Source: Dillenia suffruticosa
Lineage: Eukaryota; Streptophyta; Magnoliopsida; Dilleniales; Dilleniaceae
Assembly (NCBI GenBank): GCA_033439265.1
Contig: JAVTVX010000030.1
Span: forward strand, 3,598,501 to 3,662,500
Direction: 5' to 3'
Length of the DNA stretch: 64,000 nt
Below are positions 24,801-35,984 of the stretch, piece after piece. The position numbers and the translations under genes are program-made. Under the pieces are notes generated by a model that was not told the origin of the DNA, did not search any database, and saw only the letters and a list, made by a program, of their open reading frames with translations. The stretch's first letter is position 1, and each line of letters opens with the position of its first letter.

Positions 24801-27562
24801 GTTATTTCATCTTATTTATAGATAACTATTCTCGATATATGTATCTCTATATCTTTTGACATAAGGACAAGACATTGGATGCATTTAAAATTTTTAAGAT
24901 GGAAGTAGAGAAACAATGCGATAAGTAAATAAAAATTGTGAGGTGAGATAAATGTGAAGAATACTATAGAAGATATATAGAGGATGGACAAACACCATAT
25001 CCATTTGCTAACTTCTTTCAGAAAAATAAGATTGTTGTCCAATACACCATACCTGATTCACTTTACCAGAATGGGGTAACTGAAAAAAAAAATAAAATCT
25101 TACTTGATATTGTTAGGAGCATGATAGTTAGCTCCAAATTGTATAAATTCTTGTGCACTGAATCTCTCAAGAGGGTAGTTTATATTCTAAACAAAGTTTC
25201 TAATCAAGACAGTAGTCAAAACTCATTTCAAGTTATTTAAAAGTTGAAAACCTAGTTTAAGACATGTATGCATTTGGGATTGTCCTGCAAAGATAAGGGT
25301 TTACAACCCACGAGAAAAAAAAACTGGATCAAGGATCGTGAGTGAATACTTTATCGGTTATGCCGAAAAGTTCAAAAGATACTGGTTTTATTATCTATCC
25401 CACCACAATAGATTTGTGGAATCTAAAAATATTAGATTTTTAAAGAATAACCCGATTAGTGGGAGGAATAACTTTCAAAAATTAACTTCTAAAAAGAACC
25501 CATCAAATATCTCATCAAGTTCAAGATCGAGTTAGTTATCTTCCAAAATGATCCTCAAGTGCATATGGACACAAATTGGGGTATGGGTAATAATTAAGAA
25601 ATTCCACAAATAGCTGATCAATATCAAATTGGTCAACGTTCTCCTACGGAAAATGTTGAACCTACATTAAGGAAATCTACTCGAGAAAAAAAATCAGCTA
25701 TACCTAATAACTATGTGGTATACTTTCAAAAGTGTGACTATAATGTCGAAACTATAGCAAATCCAAAAACGTTTTCACAAACCATGAATTCTAAGGACTC
25801 AAACTTCTGACTGAATGCTATGAAGGATGAGATGGACTCCATGAGGAGCAACAGTCTTGGATCTTGTAGAGTTGTTAGATGGGATAAACCCATCGGATGT
25901 AAATAGATTTTCAAGACTAAAACTGACTTATTAGACAATATTGAAAAATACAAAACTAGACTTATTGCTAAAGAGTTTACCTAAAGGGAAGAAATTGACT
26001 ACCCAGAAACATTTTTTCTGATATCTAAGAAAGATTTTTGCATCATTATAGCACTTGATGCATATTTCGATCTAAAATTGCAATAAATGAATATAAAAAT
26101 AGCTTTCCTTAATGGGAAACTAGAGGAAGAGGTTTTCATATGTCAACCTGAAGGATTCTCCTCTAGTAGTAGTAAGCATTTGGTGTACAATCTCAAGAAA
26201 TCATATGCGGGCTGAAACAAGTCTTCTGTTGATAGTATTTGAAATTCCATAATATAATCAATTCATTCGATTTTGAAGAGAATATTGTGGATGAATGCAT
26301 ATACCTCAAGATCAGTAGGAACATATTCTATTTCCTTGTCCTCATGTGGATAATATACTATTTGTCACCAATGATAAGAGAATACTGTATGAGGTAAAAT
26401 AGTTCATCTCTAAAAACTTTGAGATGAAAGATTCATATGATATATCTTATATCATCGGTATCAAAATAAATCGAGATAAATTTCATAAGATTTTGAAACT
26501 ATTTCAAGAGACTTATATCAACAAAGTGTTTAAAAAATACAGAATAGAGAACTATTCACCAAGTATAATTTCGATTGTCAAATGAGATAGTTTCAATTTG
26601 TACCAATACCCTAAGCAGATTTGGAAAAGGAACAGATGGCCAATATCTCATATGGTTCCGTTGTTGAAAATCTTATGTATACACAAGTCTGTACAATACC
26701 TAATATAGCGCACACTATGTAGATGTTAAGTAGATATCAAAGTAATCTGGGTTTGAAACATTGGAAGGTTGTAAAGAAGCTATTGAGATATCTATAAGGC
26801 ACAAAGAAACATATGCTTACATACAGAAAAACCGATAGTTTAGAATTAGTCGAATACTCGGATTCGAATTTTGTCGTTATTTTGATTTCCGAAAATCAAC
26901 ATCGAGTTATATTTTCTTGATGGCCGGCGGAGCTGTATCGTGGAGGAGTGTTAAGCAGACATTGACTGCGACCTCCCCTATGGAAGCTGAGTTTGTAGCG
27001 TATTTTGAGACTACGTCACATGTGGTGTGGCTCAAAAATTTCATATTCGAGTTTAAGGTTTTAGATTCTGTATCTAAACCATTATTTGTATTTTGTGATA
27101 ATTCAGTTGTTATATTTTTTGTTAAGAATAATAAAAGTGGTAGTTGAAATAAGTATATCGACATAAAATACTTAACCATTAGGGAAAGAGTGTTGGAAAA
27201 TAAAGTTATAATCAAACATATTAACACTAATTGTATGTTGGTCGATTTTTTAACCAAAGGCATGTCACTAAGTAAGTTCAGGGATTATGTTATAAATATG
27301 AGCTTATTATTTTATTTAAATGAAACTCAAAGTTGAATTTTCTCAAATGAAGTTGTGCACATGTTATTGTCTTAAGATAAATTTGTCAAGTTTAGATCTC
27401 GAATAAACGTAATCATAAGATTAAAAAATAGAATACATTACAGCACACGGAAGATAATACTCACTTTTAAAGGATTTATCGCCGTGACCTATATACTCTC
27501 TTTTCATACAGAATTGAGCTGGTTTTGATTTCAAGTCGGCTTGTTGGGGTCAAGTGAAAAAA

Positions 27563-28075
27563 TGTTAGGAATTTTTAAAATTTAAATATCATGAATGGGT
27601 TAATGCATTCAAAATGAAATTAATGGGGAAAATATAGTAAAAAAAAGATTAAATGTGACAAAGAAACGAAGGGATTTAAATTGGAATGCATTTGACCAAA
27701 TTTTTATGTCACAATCAAATCTCTGCACAATTAGTTTTGTTTTTCCGATATTTAATTGAATTCTCATAATATTCAACAATAATTTATAGTGACAATTATA
27801 GGGTTTTAATAGTTTTTTTATAATTGAGAGTCTATACAAACCCCCTCCTAATGCATTAGATCCCCAAGTCCAAATTTCTAAACTCTACACCATCTATTTG
27901 GTGAAATTGAGAGATTAGAAAATTTGTGCACATTCTAAGGATTATTTTAGTAGTGTTGCAGTCGTCGAAAGTGAAAGAGAGAAGTATGACCAAAGGTAAC
28001 CCTAAATCCCCTGTTCGTTTATACTTTAATTTTGGCTCAATTTTTACATTAGAAGCATGTATTTGATTTGTCAGC
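27563..28075 (+). repeat. 3' LTR of the 21.3-28.1 kb copia fossil
   Basis: Starts TGTTAGGAATTTTT after GTCAAGTGAAAAAA. It is similar throughout to 21279-21807 and ends near GATTTGTCA. Confidence 0.75.
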
Positions 28076-28082
28076 GCAAATG

Positions 28083-28330
28083 TTAGAGAATATATTTGTT
28101 ATCAACAAGGTTAGATATTCTGCTTATATAAATACAACCCTCTTATACTATTTATTATATACAATATTTTTCTTTTTCTTAACATGATACCAGTGTTCCA
28201 GTTTTTTGATTTTAAATGGCAAAAATTCTGAGTTGTCACCTTGTTTCCGATTTTGAATAGCCAAAATTCTGAGCCATCACCTTCTCCAAATACCCCTGCT
28301 TTCTGCATATTGATTTCCATATATCTAACC
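28083..28330 (+). mobile_element. Truncated LTR and leader of another copia element
   Basis: A short stretch TGTTAGAGAATATATTTG to TTCTTTTTCTTAACA (28085-28182) is followed by a primer-site-like TGATACCAGTG, the usual copia arrangement. The part after it holds two copies of a block with AAAATTCTGAG and TCACCTT. It directly abuts the 3' LTR of the larger fossil. Only the end of an element remains. Confidence 0.4.
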
Positions 28331-30780
28331 ACTTTCGCTCCATTGTTGCTTCCACCGTATACATCTTATACTTTGTGCTATGCTTTCTAAGCTTTGCCAT
28401 GACTCTCTGCTTTTTGTTTGCTCTGTTTCCTCATATTTGTTATCCGGCTTTTTTGGCTCTTTCTCAAGTGTCTACGTATGTGGGCTACTCTTTTGCCCTT
28501 TTATTTGCTGTCTACCTGTCTAGCTGACTATTTGGTCCTCACATCTGCTCACTCTTTCCTTGCTTTTGCCATTCGGCATTTTAGGCTCTTGGCTCTCCTA
28601 TTTGTGCACCTAGCTGGCCTTTTGTTATCTAGCTCTCTTACAGGTGTATTTCTACTTGACCTTCTACTATCTTGCTCTCTTATCTATTGTCCACCCACCC
28701 CGACTCTCTTATTTGCTCAAGTTGATCTCAAGTTCACCTGCTTGAGTTTGAGGGAAATATTAATATAATTTTAGTAACACAATTTTCATTATTATAGTAA
28801 TACAGTATTTATTATATATTGAGAGCATATTTGCTTACACCATCTTCACTATTGCTAGGGTCAGACACCAGGTACCATTTATTACGTACCGAAGAAGATA
28901 TAATATTTCTCAATTATCTTTGTTTCTAGACACAATGAAGGTATATATTTACTTCTACAACAAAAGTGTTGCGTATACTCTGGTTGATGCAGGTACTTCG
29001 GATAAGACTAGCACACATAAGACCCCACCAGCCAAGTTGGATGCTATTGTAGTTTCAGTTCTGATTCTACTTCCAAAATGGGTGAACCAAGCAAAATGGA
29101 CTCATCAACCCCGATTTTGATTCTCGTTTTAACCAGTTCAGTTCCAGTTCGAAGTGAACTAGTAGTCAGGGCAGTAATGTGTGGTTTGGACTCCAATTCT
29201 ACACGGAGAACAAGAATCAAACCATTCACACCAGTTCAACGTTGGTTTTGACTGGTTTAGTTCCGGTTTGAACTGAACCGAAGATTAGGTCTAGCACTAA
29301 TGTGTGCGACATGAAAGAAAGACCTTGATTTGTAGGGACAGAACCACTCTCACGTTGTATTAAATTATAGAGGTCCTGTAGTGGGTCACATTTGTTGTTC
29401 ACTGGCCTACAATATAACAATATGATTATGGTATTCGTCTATGCTCTATTCAATTTCAAACCCACTGAACCAGAGCCAAAAACCTGTAGCTTTGACAACC
29501 CACAGGAACATTGAGCCAAGATACATTAGGACCCTACCAAAATCACAGTTGCCCAGCTTTCAAAGGGAAAGAATATTTTCAGAAGAAACTTTTATTGAAG
29601 TGGGGTTTGCTAAATTGCTTATTTTGATTTGTTAAATTGAACTTCTTTTATTTAATGTGTTTCGTTTATTTATTAGACTCCCTTGCACTATGCGCAAGTG
29701 AGAGAGAAAACCAGAAAAAGAAGAGAGAGAGAGAGTGTGCGCGTGCGCCATGCGCTCGCACTTTCCGAACATTGTTTTAAAGGGGGGTGGCATCGGGTCT
29801 GTCTTTTTCCTCCAACTTTTGATTCGATACCGTCTTTCACCGCTCTCTGTCTCCCTCATCCCCCTCTTTTTCTCTCTTCTCGAGGAGGACAAGCGTAAAG
29901 ACAGGTTGCAACAGCTGTAATTTTTGGTCTTTTTTCAATAAGTTGTAACGGCTGCCACAAAGACAGCTGCCAATGACATCTTCCTTTCAACCTCGTGTAG
30001 TTTCTCAAAGAAAATTGCTCCTCTAATCGTATGTTACTTGAATGCGGTAAATAAAGGCTCTCCTGTTCTCTGTTACATAAAGAACTTGGAAATCTAAAGT
30101 CCCCCGTCCCAGGATAAAGGGCATCAAAACCAAAACTTTAATTCAACAAGGAAAAACATGAGAATTTGTGGGAGGGAGATCCAATAACATCAATCATATG
30201 ATCCATACCTAAATCCAGTAATGAATAAGATGCACTTGACAAATAAAGACAGAATTCATAATCCCTAGCAATACCAAACACAATTGTCAGCATCCATTAA
30301 TTTATCTAACACAAGCTCCGGCCCACAGCACAAAAAACAGAGAGAGAGAGAGAGAGAGAGAATTTACCAGATCAAAAATTTGAAAATTAGTGAGGTCGCT
30401 TTCCGGTATGAATAATCCCTTCAAGTCGTGGTCCAAAGATATAGAATACATTTGAAACAGAAATTATAAACAATAACTAACTAGCAACCATTCACACAAG
30501 TGCTAGGAAAGATTTGATTTACCTCTCGTGGTTGATGTCACCAGCCCTAATTGCAATTTATCATCTTTAACCATTTACACACAGCCACATGCTCTATTAT
30601 GTAATTCATCGCAACTAAACCAGTCAAAATCATCAACAAAAAATAGTCTTCCAGTCAAAATCATCAACAGAAAATAGTCTTAGTAACAGTCTGAGGCACA
30701 AAAGGATGAAGCAAACATAAGGTTACATAATACACATACACCATATCACCCAATAATTCAGTGCCCTTACCAGATGTATG
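28331..30780. other. Gene-free region
   Basis: A pyrimidine-rich stretch (28400-28760), the direct repeat at 29060, a GC-richer island with a GAGAGA/GTGCGCGTGCGC tract (29690-29900), and a GA tract (30341-30360). At 30361, 30524 and 30769 there are splice-donor-like sites on the - strand that could serve 3' untranslated exons of the 30.8 kb gene. Confidence 0.4.
29060..29290. repeat. Direct repeat pair with palindromic core
   Basis: GGTTTAGTTCCGGTTTGAAC and a relative (CAGTTCAGTTCCAGTTCGAA region near 29130) recur about 120 bases apart with shared flanks (TTTTGA before, AATGTGTG after). No gene. Confidence 0.5.
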
Positions 30781-30787
30781 GTGCTTG

Positions 30788-31297
30788 CTATCCATCCACC
30801 CTACAGGGAATGGAGAAACATGCATACAGCATCACAGCTGAGGCAACCACCACACAGACCATGATGAAGATCGAGAATAACTCCCCGTACCACACTGCTT
30901 GATAATCTCTGTTCAGTTCTGGTTGAACACCTTCTCGATCACCCAAGTTCTCTTGCCCTTCTAGAATCTCAGAAATCCTTCGTCCAACAAACTCATACTC
31001 CACATGGATCATTTTAAGTTGGTATCTGGCCTTCGCATGTTGATTGAGGACAAATGGGAGGATCAATATGTGAAAAAGAGAGTTCAAGAGGGAAATCCCA
31101 AATGGCACCCACCAGATTCCACAAGTGAGAGCTGTCGATCGGGTGATGGAAAAGAAAATCAAGCTCTGGAAGATCAGGAAGAATGAAACGTGACGATAAG
31201 TTCTTTCAAACTGCGCATGGACTCGCTTTTGCTGCTTGTCAATTAATGACGTTAACTCTTGTTGCTGCTCCCTAAGCTGGTCAATCACTCTCACCAT
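30788..31297 (-). CDS. Membrane-protein family copy C (169 aa), most divergent
   Basis: Complete frame on the - strand. The ATG is at 31297, with no better upstream start in frame. Order of parts: N-terminal charged helix rich in Gln with DKQQKRV (20-26), segment 1 with FQ at 43-44, WWVPF at 62-66 opening segment 2 (to about 85), linker with HAKARYQLK and a YEFVGRRISEILEGQ helix, an acidic loop, and segment 3 (about 140-160) ending in VMLYACFSIPC. KQxKRV, FQ, WWxPF and the final xMLxAC place it with the other copies although the rest has diverged. The stop lies about 18 bases before a strong splice donor (CATCTG then GTAAGG at about 30769), so the transcript may have an intron in its 3' untranslated part. 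A likely 5' exon is at 35060. The function is unknown to me. Confidence 0.75.
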   Translation of the reverse strand: MVRVIDQLREQQQELTSLIDKQQKRVHAQFERTYRHVSFFLIFQSLIFFSITRSTALTCGIWWVPFGISLLNSLFHILILPFVLNQHAKARYQLKMIHVEYEFVGRRISEILEGQENLGDREGVQPELNRDYQAVWYGELFSIFIMVCVVVASAVMLYACFSIPCRVDG

Positions 31298-32659
31298 TGC
31301 TTCATATGAATGTAAACACTAACCTTTGTTGCCTTTCTTGGAGAAAAAACTGTTTAAAAAAATGCAAATCATACCTCCAAAACTAACAAAAGGCAAATGA
31401 CACAGGATGAACTATAAAAGGAAGAAATGACAAGAACTCGTAAGAACCCACAATACATGATAATAGAAGTTGAATATTTCAAGCAATCATGAATGACTAG
31501 AAAAGCATGGCATGTTCATTTGCTCAATATATAGGTTGTCAAAACAGCATATAATTACAGTCACTACCATCATTTTAATATATACTCACTGTTGGTGTTG
31601 GCACTTTTGTCAATAACACAAGTCTAAGTTGTATCATATTCTACTTTTATTGTTCTTTTGACCTTAACACCGAAAGTGTGGTACATCTCAAACACATCCA
31701 AAACATATGCAACAGCATAGTAGTTGTATAGATGCAAAATACGGAACATTAAATTAAATTAAATTAAATTTATTGTAACTGAGGACAGAATCAGAATATT
31801 GCGGACTACTAAATGAAAAAGAAGGAAAAGAGCTTCACATAAAGGTCTAAAAGTGGAAAGTGGAGCTTCCTAGAGAATATATGGCAAAAACCATTTTAGG
31901 ACACAGCCCCTATGAGAAAACGAAACCAACATCCACACCATAACCTTGCACCAGACTTTGCTAAATCAAATAATAATACAGCTATTTATACAAGCTCTAA
32001 AAAGTCAACCCTTAACAAGAAGAAAAACTTGATACCACGACTTTGAACATAGATTAATATAATCCTCCTGATGTCATGTATGAGCCCCATCTATAAGCCA
32101 ACTAGTCTATCCCAGCATATAATTATTAATTATTCAGCACACACTTGGACCACATAGAAGAAAAGTAGTCGTTAACGGATTTAGAAATTTTAAGAAGTAT
32201 AGTATGCCTGAACCCTCCTTGGCTTCACCTCTAGCAGTCATCCATATGTTGTTAGTGATCAACAGGCATAAAAAGCTCAAAAACGACAAGATCAGCAGAG
32301 TAAATTTTAAGCTCACTCTCATACATCAAAAGACACAAATGGGTACAGTTGCAGTTGATTCTAACCAACAATTTCCAAGCAAATGAGAAAGAAAAATAGA
32401 GTATACAAACAAAAAATATACACAATAGTTTCACACTATATAAACATTATACAAATGACTGATATGAAACTCACATAACAAACCCTAATGAATGAAATGA
32501 AAGGGCATCTCGTTTAAATCTAAATGCTATAAAAAATGTTTACCAAACAGGATAAGAAATACCATAGAAGACTAATAAAATAATCCAGATAAAATATAAT
32601 ATTGCGGGCGTGAGACATAGCAATGCCAAATAGTAAGATAGCCAATAGAAGAAAAAGAC

Positions 32660-32961
32660 TGAGTAAAACAAGTTCTTAGTATATGTATCAAGATTCCATG
32701 AATGATACCACTATTGACAGTGAGTAAAACAAGTTCTTACTATACATATCAAAAATCTATAAATAATACCACTTCTGACAGTGAGTAAAACAAGTTCTTA
32801 TTAGTATATATCAAGATCCCACAAACAATACCACTACTGACAATGAGTAAAATAAGTTCTTAGTTTATATCAAGACCCCACGAACAATACCACTACTGAC
32901 AATGAGTAAAACAAGTTCTTAGTATATATATCAAGACTCTGCGAATGATACCACTACTGAA
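32660..32961. repeat. 60-base minisatellite, five units
   Basis: Units of 58-61 bases each starting TGAGTAAAACAAGTTCTTA and ending ATACCACTACTGACA. The units differ from each other by about 10-20 percent. In the probable 5' intron of the 30.8 kb gene. Confidence 0.9.
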
Positions 32962-33386
32962 GCGGCTTAACGACTAACTACACCCTCTTACATGCAAATT
33001 TAGTACAACAGGGCACCACCAATTTCATTATAATACTACCAACATTACATCGAAGAATATATAAGCTGCAATTTCTGCATTGCCGTTGCCAGAAGCAACA
33101 CCTAATAGAGGACCTATCAAAGCTTAACTTAAAAGGCTACTTTTGAGAAAGCATTAATCAAACTTTCTCCATTAACGTGCTATTAATCCAACAAATAACA
33201 CAAATTAAAACAAGACAAGCCATGAAGCATTGATCAAATCTACTCATTCCTAAGTGCCCGATGTCCTAATAGTTAAGGAAGTGAAATTCTTAAATATTAG
33301 TGAATACCGTATGTCACTTCTATGTTTCCTTTGTATGGAGCAAACCCTCATAGATGTGATTAGATACAAAAAAAGGGAGGTTTGCG

Positions 33387-33482
33387 ATGGTTTTTAAATC
33401 TTTTCTACTAGGTAATCGCATGAAGATAATCAATTTGGTTGTTGTGGTCGGACTCTATTATGGGTTTCTGACCACATTCTCC
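33387..33482 (+). pseudogene. ycf1: Plastid ycf1 5' fragment
   Basis: Reads [10 protein letters not shown] then [20 protein letters not shown], the start of chloroplast YCF1 (TIC214). Five codons typical of plastid copies are missing after LLGN. It is preceded by the usual GGGAGGTTT leader. It runs directly into rpl16. Confidence 0.85.
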
Positions 33483-33600
33483 GAATATTGGGTAGTTGTC
33501 GTAAAACTAGGACGAATACTTTTTGAAATGGGCAGAGTGCCAGAAAATACAGCAAGAAAAGCCATTTCAATAGCGGCATAAAAAATGCCTATACTAGAAT
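33483..33600 (+). pseudogene. rpl16: Plastid rpl16 3' fragment
   Basis: Reads [19 protein letters not shown] then [13 protein letters not shown], a stop, and KMPI. This is the end of plastid ribosomal protein L16. It is in frame with the ycf1 piece by chance, giving a false 64-residue frame. Confidence 0.8.
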
Positions 33601-33757
33601 ATAATGAAATAGAACCAATTTGAGGTTCCCTATGAAATGAGGCATGGAATGGAGCCACTACGAAAAAGTTCCGGGGGTTACGAAGAAAGTTTCAAGCTCA
33701 TATTGGTCATGGGTTGAGAACGGGAATAGAACTCTGTGAGATCTAATCTCCCGGTGT

Positions 33758-33824
33758 TCCTCAGTAGCTCAGTGGTAAGAGTGGTCCGCTTGATTGGTCC
33801 TAGGTTCAAATCCTATTTGGGGAG
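33758..33824 (+). pseudogene. trnN-GUU: Plastid trnN-GUU pseudogene
   Basis: TCCTCAGTAGCTCAGTGGT start and a matching acceptor stem TTTGGGGAG end. The anticodon arm has lost about six bases, including the GUU anticodon, and an extra A follows GTGGT. It cannot be a working tRNA. Confidence 0.85.
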
Positions 33825-33864
33825 ATTTGATTGATTCTGAATTCTTTAGTTCAGAATGAAAGGG

Positions 33865-34048
33865 CTCCTAGGAATAAGAGACATAAGGCTAAAGAGAGAG
33901 CCAAAAAAAAGGATCTTTCGTGTATAATCTTGCGTAATCTCGAATGTTATCAGTCCCGGTGTGTAGACCAAATAATACAATGCAAGCAAAAGTTCCTAGA
34001 TTCATGGAGATATAGAATAGCATATAAGTCATTATGCTTGCATATCCA
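33865..34048 (-). pseudogene. ndhB: Plastid ndhB exon 2 fragment
   Basis: On the - strand: [40 protein letters not shown] and LYTKDPFF, the middle of NDH subunit 2. It is truncated at both ends. Confidence 0.85.
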
Positions 34049-34090
34049 TTACATGAGATTTTCACCTCATATGGCTCCTCGAGGGCCACA
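34049..34090 (-). pseudogene. Group II intron domain V-like remnant
   Basis: On the - strand: GAGCCATATGAGGTGAAAAT followed by CTCATGTA, the conserved hairpin at the end of plastid group II introns. It joins directly to ndhB at a place that is not its normal splice junction, another sign of fragment joining. Confidence 0.55.
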
Positions 34091-34574
34091 AAAAAATCTA
34101 AACAGTTTTTATCTTGATATGTTTGTAGATAGATTCAAAATCTATTAGAAAGTCCTAAACAGACTAGAATCCGCAATATTATATGATAAGTATTCTCTGA
34201 TATTCGATAGGATGATAGAAAGATTATATATTTGATTTCTTTCTACCATCTATCTATTAGTGTATAAAGAGAAAGTTTGCATTGTATAGAAATATGTAAA
34301 ATATAGGTTTAATATAGATCAATCTATAATATACATCTTCATATATCTATTCATAGATAGATATCAACTACATATATACCGTACTCCCCATGGGTCCAAT
34401 CCAAAGTATGCTCCTATTCACCGATTAAAGAAATAACTATTAGGAATGAAATAATCCTTTACATTTTTTCTTTCGTATACTTATAGTTATCGGTAATATC
34501 GTTAGTTATTTCATTATGATAGTTTTTGCTATTACATGGATTATACTTATTTCCACAAATATCTCAACGATTCC

Positions 34575-34675
34575 CGCTCGTTAATACATAGAGTCCAATA
34601 AGCATATCTTGCGTTGGTAACGAAATGGGATCCCCAATAGCCGGAGACGAGATTCATATGAGAAAACATAAGTAA
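34575..34675 (-). pseudogene. rpoC1: Plastid rpoC1 fragment
   Basis: On the - strand: LMFSHMNLVS then, after a one-base loss, AIGDPISLPTQDMLIGLYVL. This is the conserved region of the plastid RNA polymerase beta' subunit. Short and broken. Confidence 0.8.
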
Positions 34676-35059
34676 ATACAACGGATCATGCCCAACAGAT
34701 TCCTTTATCTGTCTAAGGTTATATCCCAAATATTTATTTTAAGAACCCTAACATTAATTTTCTTTTATCAGCACAAACACCGACGTATCATGCGACGGAT
34801 CAATCGCACTTATGGATTAATACACTCAAAATCATTCATGTATTTCACAGGAATGAGTTAAATTGTTTAACGAGATCTAAATGCCGAATGGCAGACACAG
34901 AGCATAGAAAACGCACCGATCAACTTGTAAGCACTAATGAAGAGACATATCATGCGATTAATGATATCTGAACCATAAAGAAACATCAAAAACCGAAAGA
35001 AAATAACAAAAAACTTGCAGATTAAAACAAAGAGAAGTAGACTAGGGCTAGTCAAACAC

Positions 35060-35180
35060 CTGATTTGAGGAAATCCCGAGAGAGAGAGAAAGAGATGTAG
35101 AGTGTGAGGAAAGTTTCCGCCGTTTAAGAAAGGCATGGTGGTGATGCCAAAAATAAAATAAAATAAAATGGCATGGTATT
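35060..35180 (-). promoter_or_regulatory. Likely promoter and 5' untranslated exon for the 30788-31297 gene
   Basis: On the - strand, a TATA-like run (TTTTATTTTATTTTATTT, about 35155-35172) is followed by a CT-rich leader containing CTCTCTCTC and a donor, AAATCAG then GTGTTTGA (donor after 35060). The next coding frame on this strand starts at 31297. If correct, the 3.7 kb intron contains both the plastid DNA insertion and the 60-base minisatellite. Inference from signals only. Confidence 0.4.
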
Positions 35181-35564
35181 CTATATGGTTCAGCTTGTCG
35201 GGCAGTCGGGTGTCTACCTCGGGGGCCCATTTCATTGGTTATCGCGATGCCCATCTCTGCCGGGAGACGAGTTTTGAGCATGGGCCTCTCGGGCATTTCG
35301 GTATGGGCCTAAGTGAGTTTTTTTTTTTTTCCTTTCTTTTTATGTTTGACTTATCGGTATTTTGTAACTAATTTATTGATCTGGCTTAATCTAACTTGAA
35401 TTAACTATCATATCTATTAAGAGAAAAACTCTTTCAGTTTCTGTTTTCTATTTTTAAAACTTAAAATCAATAATTTGATTAAGAGAATTTAGTATTTTTA
35501 TCACCAGACTAACAAACCATTAGCGGACCTAAGTGAGTTGGACAAAGAAAGTTTTTTCTTTTTG

Positions 35565-35720
35565 TTATTTGACCACCGACATCTAAAAACTTGACTAAGT
35601 TGATTTGAGTAGATTTAGGCCTAATCTAGGAGGTCAGCTCTTTTGACATTTATTTTTCTATTTCTAAAATTCAAATTCGAGTTCTTAATTAAGGGAATCT
35701 ATTGTCCCACCTGTAGATCC
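35565..35720 (+). repeat. Short dispersed repeat, copy 4
   Basis: CCACCGACATCTAAAAACTTG, GGAGGTCAGCTCTTTTGACA and TTCGAGTTCTTAATTAAGGG. Confidence 0.4.
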
Positions 35721-35984
35721 AGTATTCGTTGATCAAAGAAGGTATAATAAAATGAAGAAAATCAAGCTTCAGGTTCAACCTCCAACATTACTATATATAC
35801 TGAATTTACGGTAGAAGATAATACAAAAGTATTGTCCCACGTTAGCATTTCCAAACTTTTTATGGATGGAAATTCAATCTCTATTGAGGCCTCCTCAGGG
35901 TCAAAATTGGAGTTTAAGTACAAATACTGTTTACGGAATATCTTATTTTTCTTTTGGTTACAGGGATGGGGCGGAAAGCTAACC

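Larger units (their letters stand above)
21279..28075 (+). mobile_element. Ty1/copia fossil, near full length with both LTRs
   Basis: The 5' LTR is about 21279-21807, followed by a tRNA-Met-like primer site (TTTGATATTAGAG at 21808). The gag region is about 23385-24110 (GENYKELREMVYLHLGCLDI, then a zinc-knuckle part), with protease and integrase about 24150-25300 (WYRRFGHISIKRIKKL near 24580), reverse transcriptase about 25300-26700, RNase H about 26820-27270, and the 3' LTR about 27563-28075 after a purine run. It is broken in many places and is a fossil. By eye the two LTRs differ at roughly one base in six, so the insertion is old. Confidence 0.8.
33360..34690. other. Nuclear insertion of rearranged plastid DNA (NUPT)
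   Basis: About 1.3 kb in which pieces of chloroplast genes from distant plastome places follow one another: ycf1 start, rpl16 end, trnN-GUU, ndhB (antisense), a group II intron end, and rpoC1 (antisense). All are broken. The stretch 34090-34575 between the last two also has organelle-like composition, but I could not name it. The sequence divergence shows an old transfer. It lies in the probable 5' intron of the 30.8 kb gene. Confidence 0.85.

Noticed and set aside
28418-28768. 116-residue Leu/Phe-rich open frame
   Set aside because: Comes from a pyrimidine-rich stretch following a truncated LTR; the hydrophobic look is caused by base composition.
29683-29920. Overlapping small frames in a GC-richer island
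   Set aside because: Microsatellite-driven frames (GAGAGA, GTGCGCG) on both strands with no conserved protein text.
33387-33581. 64-residue open frame that looks like one small gene
   Set aside because: It is the chance in-frame join of ycf1 and rpl16 plastid fragments.
33758-33824. Possible functional tRNA
   Set aside because: The anticodon arm is deleted, and the sequence is a plastid trnN-GUU remnant.
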